In this document: positions 34,917 to 42,763 of the stretch, one piece after another
How positions within the stretch are numbered: the stretch's first letter is position 1
Layout of the letters: the number at the start of each line of letters is the position of its first letter
Origin: Arthrobacter sp. Leaf137
GTDB taxonomy: Bacteria > Actinomycetota > Actinomycetes > Actinomycetales > Micrococcaceae
Length of the DNA: 64,000 nucleotides
Direction: 5' to 3'
Assembly (NCBI RefSeq): GCF_001423525.1
Contig: NZ_LMOI01000018.1
Span: forward strand, 445,435-509,434
The notes under the pieces: model-generated
Databases searched by the model: none
What the model saw: the letters and a program-made list of their open reading frames with translations, nothing else
Told to the model about the DNA's origin: nothing
Made by a program: the position numbers and the translations under genes

Positions 34917-36128
34917 ATGGTCAAATGGTGGTTCAGGAGAGTGGACAGGAATTCCGACCAACACGGGGGAAATGTGGCAGCCAAACCCGGCACCGGCCAG
35001 GTCAGCAGGGCTGCCGCGTCCCCGGCACCATCGCGGGCGGGAAGGCTGCACCTGCCTTCGGGCAACCGGAGCTCCAGCACGCGCCTCGCGGTGGTCGCCG
35101 CAGCAGTAACGCTGGCGCTGGTTGGCGGGTTATTCCTATGGCGTTTCATTGCGGAGGCGGGCATGGCACAGCAACCGTGGTTTTCGGGTTACGCAGATGT
35201 GACGGTTGACCCGCCCTACGACCTGGCCGGGCCCGGCCTGCCGGAGAGCCGGAACGTCACCCTGGCCTTCGTCGTCGCAGACTCCTCGCAGCCGTGCGCT
35301 CCCAGCTGGGGCAACGCCTACAGCCTCGATGCTGCCCGGGACGCGCTCAACCTTGAGCAACGGATCTCCGCCCTTAAGTCCAGTGGTGGCGCCATTGCCG
35401 TTTCGTTTGGCGGCTCGGTTAACACGGAGCTTGCCGTCGCGTGCCAGGATCCTTCCCAATTGCAGGCGGCCTACCGTTCAGTGGTGGAGCGCTATTCCCC
35501 CTCCACCATCGATTTCGACATCGAGGGGGACGCGTTGCTTAACGGTCCGGCCGGCGAACGGCGGGCAGAGGCGGTAGCCGCCCTTCAAAAGGAAAAGGAT
35601 GGGTGGGGCGGCGGACTGGATGTGTGGCTCACGCTCCCGGCGTCACCCCGCGGGTTGACCGACGACGGCATTGCCGTGGTGGACCAGATGCTGGCCGCCG
35701 GAGTCGACCTTGCCGGCGTTAACATCATGACCATGAACTACGGGTCCAGCCGCGGACCCTCGCAGAGCATGCTGGACGCGGCGGTGGCGGCCGCCGACTC
35801 CACCCACGACCAGCTGAGCATCAGCTACCAACGGGTGGGGACCAACCTCAGCAGCCAGGAAATCTGGTCCAAAATGGGGCTGACTCCGATGATCGGCGTC
35901 AATGACCTGCCGGACGAAGTCTTTGGGCTGGACGCTGCCAGCGGCCTGAATTCCTTCGCCGTCCAAAAGGGCATCCAGAGGGTGTCCATGTGGTCGCTCA
36001 ACCGGGACCGGGAGTGTGCAGCCGCCGCTGCCGATGGCCAGGCGAGCCACGTGTGCAGCGGAGTCCAGCAGGAGCCCGGCGAGTTCGCCAGGGTCCTCGC
36101 CGGAGGTTTTGAGGGCCGGCTGCGCTAA
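34917..36128 (+). CDS. Membrane-anchored GH18-type (chitinase-like) protein
   Basis: 403 aa from the ATG at 34917 (AAGG, 6-nt spacing); a GTG at 34975 with GGGGGA upstream is an alternative. A basic, disordered N-terminus precedes one membrane helix (~56-77) with the catalytic domain outside. The GH18 signature D-x-D-x-E is intact (Asp199, Asp201, Glu203 in STIDFDIEG), with AVSFGGSVN and NIMTMNYGSS as further barrel strands. GH18 enzymes cut beta-1,4-linked GlcNAc polymers. Divergent from the synthase operon, it may trim or release the polymer, much as PgaB-type hydrolase domains do for PNAG; this is inference. Confidence 0.9.
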   Translation: MVKWWFRRVDRNSDQHGGNVAAKPGTGQVSRAAASPAPSRAGRLHLPSGNRSSSTRLAVVAAAVTLALVGGLFLWRFIAEAGMAQQPWFSGYADVTVDPPYDLAGPGLPESRNVTLAFVVADSSQPCAPSWGNAYSLDAARDALNLEQRISALKSSGGAIAVSFGGSVNTELAVACQDPSQLQAAYRSVVERYSPSTIDFDIEGDALLNGPAGERRAEAVAALQKEKDGWGGGLDVWLTLPASPRGLTDDGIAVVDQMLAAGVDLAGVNIMTMNYGSSRGPSQSMLDAAVAAADSTHDQLSISYQRVGTNLSSQEIWSKMGLTPMIGVNDLPDEVFGLDAASGLNSFAVQKGIQRVSMWSLNRDRECAAAAADGQASHVCSGVQQEPGEFARVLAGGFEGRLR

Positions 36129-36159
36129 CGCCGCCGGCGGGCTGCCTGGAGCTGCCGGG

Positions 36160-37017
36160 TCAGCGGACCTGGCTGGTGGTGACAATGTCGAGCCATGGCC
36201 CATCCGGCACCTGGTCGCGTGTCACGAATTGCCAGTCCACGGTGTCCGATTCGCCGTTAATGTCTTCAAAACCCAGGCACGCGTTCAGCGCCGGAGAAAC
36301 GTCCATGCCGGCCCCGTTGAATTCTTTATTGGCAGGGCGGGCATCATTGGATCCAAAGACATATTCCTTGTCGTGGTACTGGCCGGGACCTGCATCCTGG
36401 ATCTGGCCGTAGCATTCCTGGTTTCCCTTGCGAATCCGCACCCATTGGTTCTTCATGTAACTGAATGATCTGTCCTGCTCACGGCCCGCATATGCAGAAT
36501 CCCCGGCCCAGGGAATGACACTGGCCCGTTCCGCGAACGCTTTGCTGTCGTTGACGTCGTCGTAGGGCAGGTCGAGGTAGAAGGGGTTTTCCTTGGGTGT
36601 CATGCCGGTGGGCATGTAGCGGTTGGCTTCGGTCCGCTGTTCGGTCTCGCAGGCACCTGATTTCATCACCCCGTCGCAGCCGCCGTAGTTCCGCATCCAG
36701 CCGGAGTCGTAGGTGGACATGACTTGGCTGCCGTCGTCAGCGCTGGGATCGAAAAGTTCGCCCACCCAAAAGGTGGTGGCCACGATGTTGGTGTGCCACG
36801 GATAACCGCCCTCTCCGGAGGAACTTCCTCCGTCCGGAGGGGCAGGGGGCGAGGAGCAGCCCGCGGCGATGAGCGCCACTGAGGACAGAGCGGCGGTGAG
36901 GCCCCACCGGAGCCGCTTGTTGTGCCGACTTCGGGGCGTGCGCGATCCCCCTGGTACAAGCCGATAATTCAGCGCTGCCGCTCTTTTCAACCCAAGCTCC
37001 TTCGTATGCCTTGCCAC
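36160..37017 (-). CDS. Lipoprotein paralogue of the secreted RlpA/expansin-like protein
   Basis: 285 aa from the GTG at 37017 (AAGGA, 7-nt spacing). A TTG at 36990 with AAGGAG is also well placed, and the frame is open to 37080. The lipobox LIAAGC puts the lipidated Cys at 54. The mature part mirrors the protein at 28740 block by block: TTFWVGELFDPS, YYGGC-like NYGGCDGV, NPFYLDLPYDD, SYMKNQWVRI, CYGQIQDAGPG, GAGMDVSPALNACLGF and VDWQFV. The 28740 protein is free and has a long linker, while this one is membrane-tethered and has a short Gly/Ser linker. Both flank the synthesis genes, so they may bind or remodel the same polymer. Confidence 0.87.
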   Translation of the reverse strand: MARHTKELGLKRAAALNYRLVPGGSRTPRSRHNKRLRWGLTAALSSVALIAAGCSSPPAPPDGGSSSGEGGYPWHTNIVATTFWVGELFDPSADDGSQVMSTYDSGWMRNYGGCDGVMKSGACETEQRTEANRYMPTGMTPKENPFYLDLPYDDVNDSKAFAERASVIPWAGDSAYAGREQDRSFSYMKNQWVRIRKGNQECYGQIQDAGPGQYHDKEYVFGSNDARPANKEFNGAGMDVSPALNACLGFEDINGESDTVDWQFVTRDQVPDGPWLDIVTTSQVR

Positions 37018-37124
37018 TTTATTTTCCTTGATATCCGGTGGCATAGGCGAGGGAAATGCGCACTTTGACAGCCAATTCATAGCTTTCCGGACATTTACGG
37101 CATTTCCGGAAATTTGCAGCCCAA

Positions 37125-37158
37125 TGGCCGGGCCGGGAAATTAATCCCTGCCCGGCCA
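37125..37158. terminator. Terminator hairpin after the UDP-sugar epimerase gene
   Basis: TGGCCGGGC (37125-37133) pairs with GCCCGGCCA (37150-37158), and GGGA/TCCC extends the stem inside. It lies 32 bp past the epimerase stop on the minus strand and separates that operon from the lipoprotein gene. Confidence 0.75.
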
Positions 37159-37189
37159 CTGGAATACCGGATAACCGGACTTCAGGCCA

Positions 37190-38194
37190 TCAGGAGGCGA
37201 GAATAACCTTCCACCGTGAAGCGTCCACCGTGTTCGCCGTCCGGTTGTCCGCGGCGACGTTGGTGATGATCTGGTCCACCGTGGTCTTCGGGTCGAAGCC
37301 CACCAGGCCAAAGGCCTTGGTGTTGTCCGGTACCCGCCGGCGCATGTCCTCGTACCCTTCGGAGTAGGCCTGCTCGTAGGGCACCAGGGTGATGGGGCTG
37401 TCGCTTCCCACAAGTTCCACGATCCGCTCCGCGAGGGCGAGGATGGAGATTTCGTGGTTGCCACCCAGGTTGTAGGCGTTACCGTACGCGCGCTCGTCCT
37501 CGGAGATCCGCGTAATGGCGGGCACGATGTCGCCCACATAGGAGAAGCAGCGTGTCTGGTGCCCGTCCCCGTATACCGTCAGAGGTTCGCCCGCGAGCGC
37601 CTGGCGTACCAGGCGCGGCACCACCATTCCGTAGCGTCCCGTCTGTCGTGGACCAACGGTGTTGAAGAGCCGGACGATCGCCACCCGCAGCCCGAACTGC
37701 CGCCAGTAAGCATGGGCGAAGGCTTCGTCGATGCCCTTGGCCGCCGCGTACGTCCAGCGCGATTTCAGGGCCGAGCCCAGGATCCGGTCCGATTCCTCGG
37801 AAAGGCTGTCCGAGGTGTTCTTGCCGTAGATCTCGCTGGTGGATGCCAGCAGGAGGCTGGCTCCGGCTTCAAGGACGGAGTCCAGGACCACTTCCGTGCC
37901 GTGGATGTTGGTGCGCAGGCTTTCCAACGGGTGGTCAACGATCAGGTTGACGCCTACCGCGGCGGCCAGGTGGAACACCCGGTCCGCCCCCGCGACGGCT
38001 TTGTCCACGGCAGCCCGGTCAAGGATGCTGCCTTCGATGAAACGGAACTTGCGGTGCCCGATGACGCCCTTGAGGTTCTCAAGCCGGCCGGTGGACAGGT
38101 CATCCAGGACAATTACCTCGTCCCCCGCTGCCAGGAGGTGCTCCACAAGGTGGCTCCCGATGAATCCGGCACCGCCGGTAATTGCTGTTCTCAT
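37190..38194 (-). CDS. NAD-dependent nucleotide-sugar epimerase/dehydratase (extended SDR)
   Basis: 334 aa from the ATG at 38194, with GGAAGCAGGAAG just upstream; a TTG five codons earlier is less likely. GGAGFIG near the N-terminus binds NAD, LLASTSEIYG carries the Ser/Thr region, and YAAAKG is the catalytic Tyr-x3-Lys. GDGHQTRCFSYVGDIV is typical of UDP-glucuronate decarboxylase/UDP-GlcNAc(A) epimerase relatives. It follows the UDP-sugar dehydrogenase by 29 bp, so it probably acts on the UDP-uronic acid that enzyme makes. It supplies a precursor for the polymer cluster. Confidence 0.93.
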   Translation of the reverse strand: MRTAITGGAGFIGSHLVEHLLAAGDEVIVLDDLSTGRLENLKGVIGHRKFRFIEGSILDRAAVDKAVAGADRVFHLAAAVGVNLIVDHPLESLRTNIHGTEVVLDSVLEAGASLLLASTSEIYGKNTSDSLSEESDRILGSALKSRWTYAAAKGIDEAFAHAYWRQFGLRVAIVRLFNTVGPRQTGRYGMVVPRLVRQALAGEPLTVYGDGHQTRCFSYVGDIVPAITRISEDERAYGNAYNLGGNHEISILALAERIVELVGSDSPITLVPYEQAYSEGYEDMRRRVPDNTKAFGLVGFDPKTTVDQIITNVAADNRTANTVDASRWKVILAS

Positions 38195-38223
38195 GCTTCC
38201 TGCTTCCAAATGGAGTGATGTGG

Positions 38224-39609
38224 TCAGAGCCTGGTGACGTTGTCTGCCTTGGGCAGCCGGTAGGTGGTGTCCAGCACTGCCGCGGCGTTCTCCAGCCAGT
38301 CAAGGTCCGTCTGGCTGTGCCTGGTGTGCAGGATGACGAGGTCCGCTTCCCACAGTTGGGGAGCGGGATTGGAGATGAGCGTGCCGCCCCTGCCGTCGGG
38401 CGCGGTGAGGCACCAGGGATCCGAGTAGGCCACCTCGGCGCCGTCCGCGATGAGCTCGGCGATGATCTCGAGGGCCGGGGATTCACGGAGGTCCTCGACA
38501 TCGGGCTTGTAGGCCACGCCCACCACCATCACCCGCGAGCCCGCCAGGCCGTGGTTCCGCTCGGAGAGGATCCGCCGCGCCTTTTCCACTACCTGGTGCG
38601 GCCTGCCGGCAATCCCGATCATTGCCTGCTCGATCACGGGCGCCGTCACGCGGGCCTTGCGCAACTGCCACAGGAGGTAGTGCGGGTCGCAGGGAATGCA
38701 GTGCCCGCCGACTCCCGGTCCGGGGGTGAACGGCATGAACCCATACGGTTTGGTGGCGGCCGCGTTGATCACGTCCATCACTTCCATGTCCAGTTCCTGG
38801 CAGATCTGGGCAAACTCGTTGGCCAGGGCAATGTTGACGGCCCGGAACGTGTTCTCCACGAGCTTGGTCATTTCCGCGGCGTCGGCGGACGGGACCACAT
38901 GGACCAGCTTGGTACTGGCGCTGAGCAGCCGTTCCGCTGCCTCACCGCAGGCTGTGGTGACACCGCCTACCACCCGTGGCACATCTTCGTGGGAGAAGGA
39001 GTCGACGCCGGGATTGATGCGTTCCGGCGAGAAGGCCACGTACACGTCGCGTCCCGGGATGAGTCCCTTCGCCGCGAGGGGCATCGCCAGCAGGTCCCGT
39101 GTTGTGCCCACATACGTGGTTGACGTCAGCATCAGCAGCTGCCCCGGCACCGCGTATTCCACGACTGAGGCGCACGCTGCGCGCAGGATGCCGAGGTCGG
39201 GAACAAGGTACTCGTCCACCGGAGTGGGTACGCAGACCACAACGGCCGCAGCGTGGGCCAGCAGCGAGAGGTCGCTGGTCAGCATGAACGAGGGGTCCAG
39301 CAGCGCTGTCTTCAGCCGCTCCTTGTCCGAGTCCAGCAGGTCCGCCTGCTGTTCACGGATCACCGCCAGCCGCCGCTCCGAGACGTCGAGCCCGAGGACC
39401 CGCCGCCCGGAGGCATTGATGGCCAGGGCGGTGGGCAGTCCCACGTATCCCAGGCCGACGATTGCGACGTCGAAAGTGAACACCTGGTCCTGGGCGGGAA
39501 TTGCCCTCGCCGCGGTGCCCTCAGTCCATTCCACTGCCTCAGCCGGCAGGGAATGGGATTCAACGGCGACCTGTTTCTTGAGGGCTTTTACCTTCGTGTT
39601 CGGTGCCAT
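38224..39609 (-). CDS. UDP-sugar 6-dehydrogenase (WbpA/WecC type)
   Basis: 461 aa from the ATG at 39609, with GGAGG about 10 nt upstream. The frame is open further but the extension is not protein-like. VAIVGLGYVGLPTAL is the NAD-binding motif; GPGVGGHCIPCDPHYLLW contains the catalytic Cys (GHC); and VMVVGVAYKPDVEDLRESPA with a C-terminal UDP-binding domain completes the family. C-I-P-C-D-P-H-Y is typical of UDP-GlcNAc- or UDP-ManNAc-type dehydrogenases, rather than UDP-glucose enzymes, as I recall these motifs. It oxidises C6 to a carboxylate, giving a UDP-amino-uronic acid, with the epimerase gene just downstream. Confidence 0.93.
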   Translation of the reverse strand: MAPNTKVKALKKQVAVESHSLPAEAVEWTEGTAARAIPAQDQVFTFDVAIVGLGYVGLPTALAINASGRRVLGLDVSERRLAVIREQQADLLDSDKERLKTALLDPSFMLTSDLSLLAHAAAVVVCVPTPVDEYLVPDLGILRAACASVVEYAVPGQLLMLTSTTYVGTTRDLLAMPLAAKGLIPGRDVYVAFSPERINPGVDSFSHEDVPRVVGGVTTACGEAAERLLSASTKLVHVVPSADAAEMTKLVENTFRAVNIALANEFAQICQELDMEVMDVINAAATKPYGFMPFTPGPGVGGHCIPCDPHYLLWQLRKARVTAPVIEQAMIGIAGRPHQVVEKARRILSERNHGLAGSRVMVVGVAYKPDVEDLRESPALEIIAELIADGAEVAYSDPWCLTAPDGRGGTLISNPAPQLWEADLVILHTRHSQTDLDWLENAAAVLDTTYRLPKADNVTRL

Positions 39610-39611
39610 GG

Positions 39612-39824
39612 TCAGTCGACCTCCCGGTGCATTTTGTCTCCAGTGTGAATAAAAGCCGGCGGCGAGAAGGCGTGTGCCCGGGTCTCCGGGGGCACGTCGC
39701 CCTTCACCGCCGGTCCGTTTTGGGGGGTCCCCGCCAAAGGCGGGAGACCTGTCGCATCGGAGCTGCCTTCCGGCCGGACTGCCATCTGGCTGTCCCCCGC
39801 AAAGGAAATCTTCCTGCGCTTCAT
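39612..39824 (-). CDS. Possible small leader protein, 70 aa
   Basis: ATG at 39824 (GTG 39836 also possible). The product begins KRRKISFAGDSQMA and continues hydrophilic and Pro/Gly-rich, without signal peptide or known domain. Its TGA is only 2 bp before the dehydrogenase ATG, a spacing that suggests coupling. If real it would be the first gene of the dehydrogenase-epimerase unit and would put the shared 23-bp element 74 bp from the first start codon. It may also be chance. Confidence 0.35.
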   Translation of the reverse strand: MKRRKISFAGDSQMAVRPEGSSDATGLPPLAGTPQNGPAVKGDVPPETRAHAFSPPAFIHTGDKMHREVD

Positions 39825-39897
39825 GTCGAGGCCCACTTCCCCTCGTGCTGGCGGTTGCCAACAAGACGAGGGTATTAATCAAGTCCTTGGCCCGGCG

Positions 39898-39920
39898 CGA
39901 GTGTGGTGTACCCGTCTTTG
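39898..39920 (-). promoter_or_regulatory. Shared 23-bp element, copy 3
   Basis: Minus strand CAAAGACGG-GTA-N6-ACTCG, agreeing with copy 2 at the central CGG-GTAC and at ACTCG. It lies ahead of the UDP-sugar dehydrogenase/epimerase operon: 289 bp from the dehydrogenase ATG, or 74 bp from the possible 70-aa leader gene. Confidence 0.6.
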
Positions 39921-40040
39921 ACCCCGCCCGCCGCACCCGGCGGTGAGACTACGTGGCTTGTGGCGGCCCACCACTCGCATTGGTACTCGGAGGGGCACGC
40001 GCCCTTGGATTGCCCGGAATTCCGCGGAGGCAACACCGAA

Positions 40041-40066
40041 AACCAGCGCCGCAGCAGGCGCTGGTT
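40041..40066 (-). terminator. Terminator of the tandem LuxR-type regulator operon
   Basis: AACCAGCGCC (40041-40050) and GGCGCTGGTT (40057-40066) form a perfect 10-bp stem with a 6-nt loop. On the minus strand the stem is followed by a short T run. It begins 15 bp beyond the regulator stop. Confidence 0.8.
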
Positions 40067-40081
40067 AACGAAGAAGGATGG

Positions 40082-42763
40082 TTAGACGGTCTGCTCGCCG
40101 CCGTGATCGCCGCTGATCAGCTTTTCGCGGTCGCTGATTCCGAGCTTGGCGAACATCCGGTACAGGTGGCCTTCCACCGTCCGGAGGGAGAGCCCGAGGC
40201 TGAGCGCGATGTCCCTGTTGCTCGAACCCGTCTGCACCAGGGCCACGATCTCCTGTTCGCGACGCGTCAGCTTTGTAAGGTCCGGCATGCCCTGCCTTGT
40301 GGCCGCCGGCGCCTTGCCCAGGGCCGCGGTGCGCCGTTTGAGGAGCCGCTGCGCTTCAAGCTGGCGGGACTTGTCCCCCCGGCTTTCGAGGATCCTGAGC
40401 GCGTGGCCCGCGTAGTCCGCTGCTGCGAGGTCCAGGCCCTCCCTGGCGGCGGATTCACTCAGGGCGATGAGCCCGGCGGCATCCTTGGTGTCCAGGGCCT
40501 GGCTGTAGCTGACGGCGAACTCGGCTGTGCGGCCTTCGCTGGTCTCAGCCAACGACTTCAGGCGGCGCACCACGGAGAGGTCCCCCGCCCGCAGGACCAG
40601 GACGAGGAGATCGATTTCCGGCCCCACCGCCCCGTTGGCTGCCGCGGTATCCGCGAGCGACATCAGCCGGGACAACGTGGGGCGCAGCCCGACCTGCTGG
40701 ACTTTGGCCATGGCGGCGTGGGCACGGCCCAACAGGGATGATTCCATCCCGTCCCTGGCCAGCGCCTCATGCTCCAGCGTGTAGGAGGAAGCGACCTCCC
40801 GGAATTTCAGCAGGGATGCAGCGTAGGCGGCGGCAGCGACGGCGTCGGGCAGATCGCTTTGCAGGTCCGACACCCGAAGCATGCTCACAGCCTGGCGAAG
40901 GCACGGCAGCGCCGCCCCGAGGTTGCCGCGGCGCAGGTCCACGCTGCCAGCGCTGAAATGCAGCGCGCCGCCGTCGTAGATCAGCGAGTTGGGCGCCAGG
41001 GACACATGGTCCCGGAGGTACTCCTCCAGGACAGCGAACTCGCCGGCGTGCAGCAGGGCCAGGATGTAGCGGCGCATGAAGAAACCTGTGTGTTGCAGAC
41101 CCCAGTGGCCTGCAGCATCGAGGATGTCCTTGACGTCGGCCAGGACCTGGATCGCCGATAGGGGTTTGCCGGTGACGGCCATGGACTCAGCCAGCAGGGT
41201 TCCTGCGAGCAGCCGCGTTTCCCCGTCCCCGCTCCGTTGCCAGATCTGCCGCAGCTCTCGCTCCGTTTCCACGTGGCGGCCCTCCGCCTGCATTCCCTCC
41301 AGGACCAGCAGTCGGTTCCCCAGGCGTCCCAGTTCGAGCTCCTGGGCGTCGATTCCCCTGGCGGATTCGGCGATCCGGGCCAGGGCGGCCTCCCATTCGT
41401 ACGCCGCCTGCTTTACCGCGTTGGGTCCGGCCCCCTGGCGCCTGGCGAGTTGCGCGGCAAGCATGGACACCTGCCGCAGGGTGGCTGGATCGTTGGTCCT
41501 CTCAACGATTCCGCCTATTTCCCATGCCGTTCCCCGGATATCCCCGCGGTACCACTTGGCGCGGGCCACCTCCACGCGGGCTGCGAGCTTGAGTGCCGGG
41601 TCTTTGATGGCACCCGCTACGCGTTCGACGTAGCTGGGGATGAAGAGCCGGTTGGCCAGCTGCGCGGCCTCCAGGATTTCGCTGTCCGGAATCCTGGCAC
41701 CGGCCTCGAGCCCCCAGGACACGTAACGGAGCAGGCCGTCCATGGTCTGCGGGCGGCTTTCGAGGAGCTGCAGGATGCGCTGGCGGATCCGCAGGCTGCG
41801 GGCGGCCGGCACAATCTGCCGGAGTACTTCGCCCACCAGCGGCTGGGCCAGCCGGACATGCTGCCCGGCATCGGAATCGATGGTGATCAGCCGCATCTCC
41901 TGCAATTCGTCCACGGCGTAGTGGTCGCTCGCCTGCCGCAGCACATCCAGGGGCAGGGGTTCGGCCAGGGCGACGGTGTCCAGGGCTTCACGCTGCAGGT
42001 GGTCCAGGTGGACGATCTGGTTCCGGACCAGGTCCAGGAGCCGCAGGCTGCTGCCACGCAGCTCAGAGGTCAGCATCCAGGCTCCGTTCCGGCTGACCAG
42101 CTGGCCGGTGGACCTGGCATTGCCAATGAGTTCAAGCAGGAACATCGGGTTGCCACCGGATGCCCTTCGGAGCACTGCGCCCGCACTGGGCACCACGGGT
42201 GCGCCCAGCACCTGGGCGCACAGCTGGTCGACGTCCTGTCCGTTCAGGGGCTGCAGGTCGAAGCGGTCCAGCAATCCCTCGGACCACATCGAAAAGATTT
42301 CGCCGGGCGGCGCCGGATGGGGGCGGCAGATGAAGACCACCTTGGCCACTTCGGCTGCTGTGAGCTGGGCCAGGACGGCGACGCTGCCCTCGTCGAGATG
42401 CTGGGCGTCCTCCACCACCAGGACGGCAGGCACCGATTCCCGTTCCCTGGCTGGATTCAGGGCGGCGGTCACTGCCTTCAGCACGGACAGCGGCTCGGTG
42501 ATCTGGCCAGGCGTCAGCGAGGTGATCAACGGTGCCAGCGCGGCGAACGGGACCCCGGCCAGCGTGGCCCCGGCGAACACCCGGAAGGGCCGCACGCGGT
42601 GGCCCAGTTCCTGGATCACGGCGTTGACCAGAGCAGTCTTGCCAAGCCCGGCATCACCCAGCAGGAGGACGCCGGGCCCGTTGCGGTCCAGCAGGCAATC
42701 CGCAACAGCGGCCACGATGCCCGAGCGCCCGACGAGCGTTTCGTTTGCCAGTACCTCGGTCAT
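40082..42763 (-). CDS. Large LuxR-family regulator with AAA/STAND ATPase domain (LAL type), no. 2
   Basis: 893 aa. Walker A is GDAGLGKTA (36-44), and VLVVEDAQHLDEGSVAVL near residue 115 is the Walker B region. A TPR-like helical middle follows, and the C-terminal LuxR helix-turn-helix reads LTRREQEIVALVQTGSSNRDIALSLGLSLRTVEGHLYRMFAKLGISD. The ATG overlaps the stop of the upstream LAL gene (ATGA), so the two regulators are co-translated and may act together. Beside the UDP-sugar genes it is a likely controller of polymer synthesis. Confidence 0.94.
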   Translation of the reverse strand: MTEVLANETLVGRSGIVAAVADCLLDRNGPGVLLLGDAGLGKTALVNAVIQELGHRVRPFRVFAGATLAGVPFAALAPLITSLTPGQITEPLSVLKAVTAALNPARERESVPAVLVVEDAQHLDEGSVAVLAQLTAAEVAKVVFICRPHPAPPGEIFSMWSEGLLDRFDLQPLNGQDVDQLCAQVLGAPVVPSAGAVLRRASGGNPMFLLELIGNARSTGQLVSRNGAWMLTSELRGSSLRLLDLVRNQIVHLDHLQREALDTVALAEPLPLDVLRQASDHYAVDELQEMRLITIDSDAGQHVRLAQPLVGEVLRQIVPAARSLRIRQRILQLLESRPQTMDGLLRYVSWGLEAGARIPDSEILEAAQLANRLFIPSYVERVAGAIKDPALKLAARVEVARAKWYRGDIRGTAWEIGGIVERTNDPATLRQVSMLAAQLARRQGAGPNAVKQAAYEWEAALARIAESARGIDAQELELGRLGNRLLVLEGMQAEGRHVETERELRQIWQRSGDGETRLLAGTLLAESMAVTGKPLSAIQVLADVKDILDAAGHWGLQHTGFFMRRYILALLHAGEFAVLEEYLRDHVSLAPNSLIYDGGALHFSAGSVDLRRGNLGAALPCLRQAVSMLRVSDLQSDLPDAVAAAAYAASLLKFREVASSYTLEHEALARDGMESSLLGRAHAAMAKVQQVGLRPTLSRLMSLADTAAANGAVGPEIDLLVLVLRAGDLSVVRRLKSLAETSEGRTAEFAVSYSQALDTKDAAGLIALSESAAREGLDLAAADYAGHALRILESRGDKSRQLEAQRLLKRRTAALGKAPAATRQGMPDLTKLTRREQEIVALVQTGSSNRDIALSLGLSLRTVEGHLYRMFAKLGISDREKLISGDHGGEQTV

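Larger units (their letters stand above)
39825..40081. other. 257-bp region between the LuxR-type regulator stop and the UDP-sugar operon
   Basis: No supported gene. It contains the shared 23-bp element (39898-39920), which should belong to the promoter of the UDP-sugar operon, an AT-rich patch GGTATTAATC (39871-39880), and the terminator of the upstream regulator gene (40041-40066). Confidence 0.5.
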
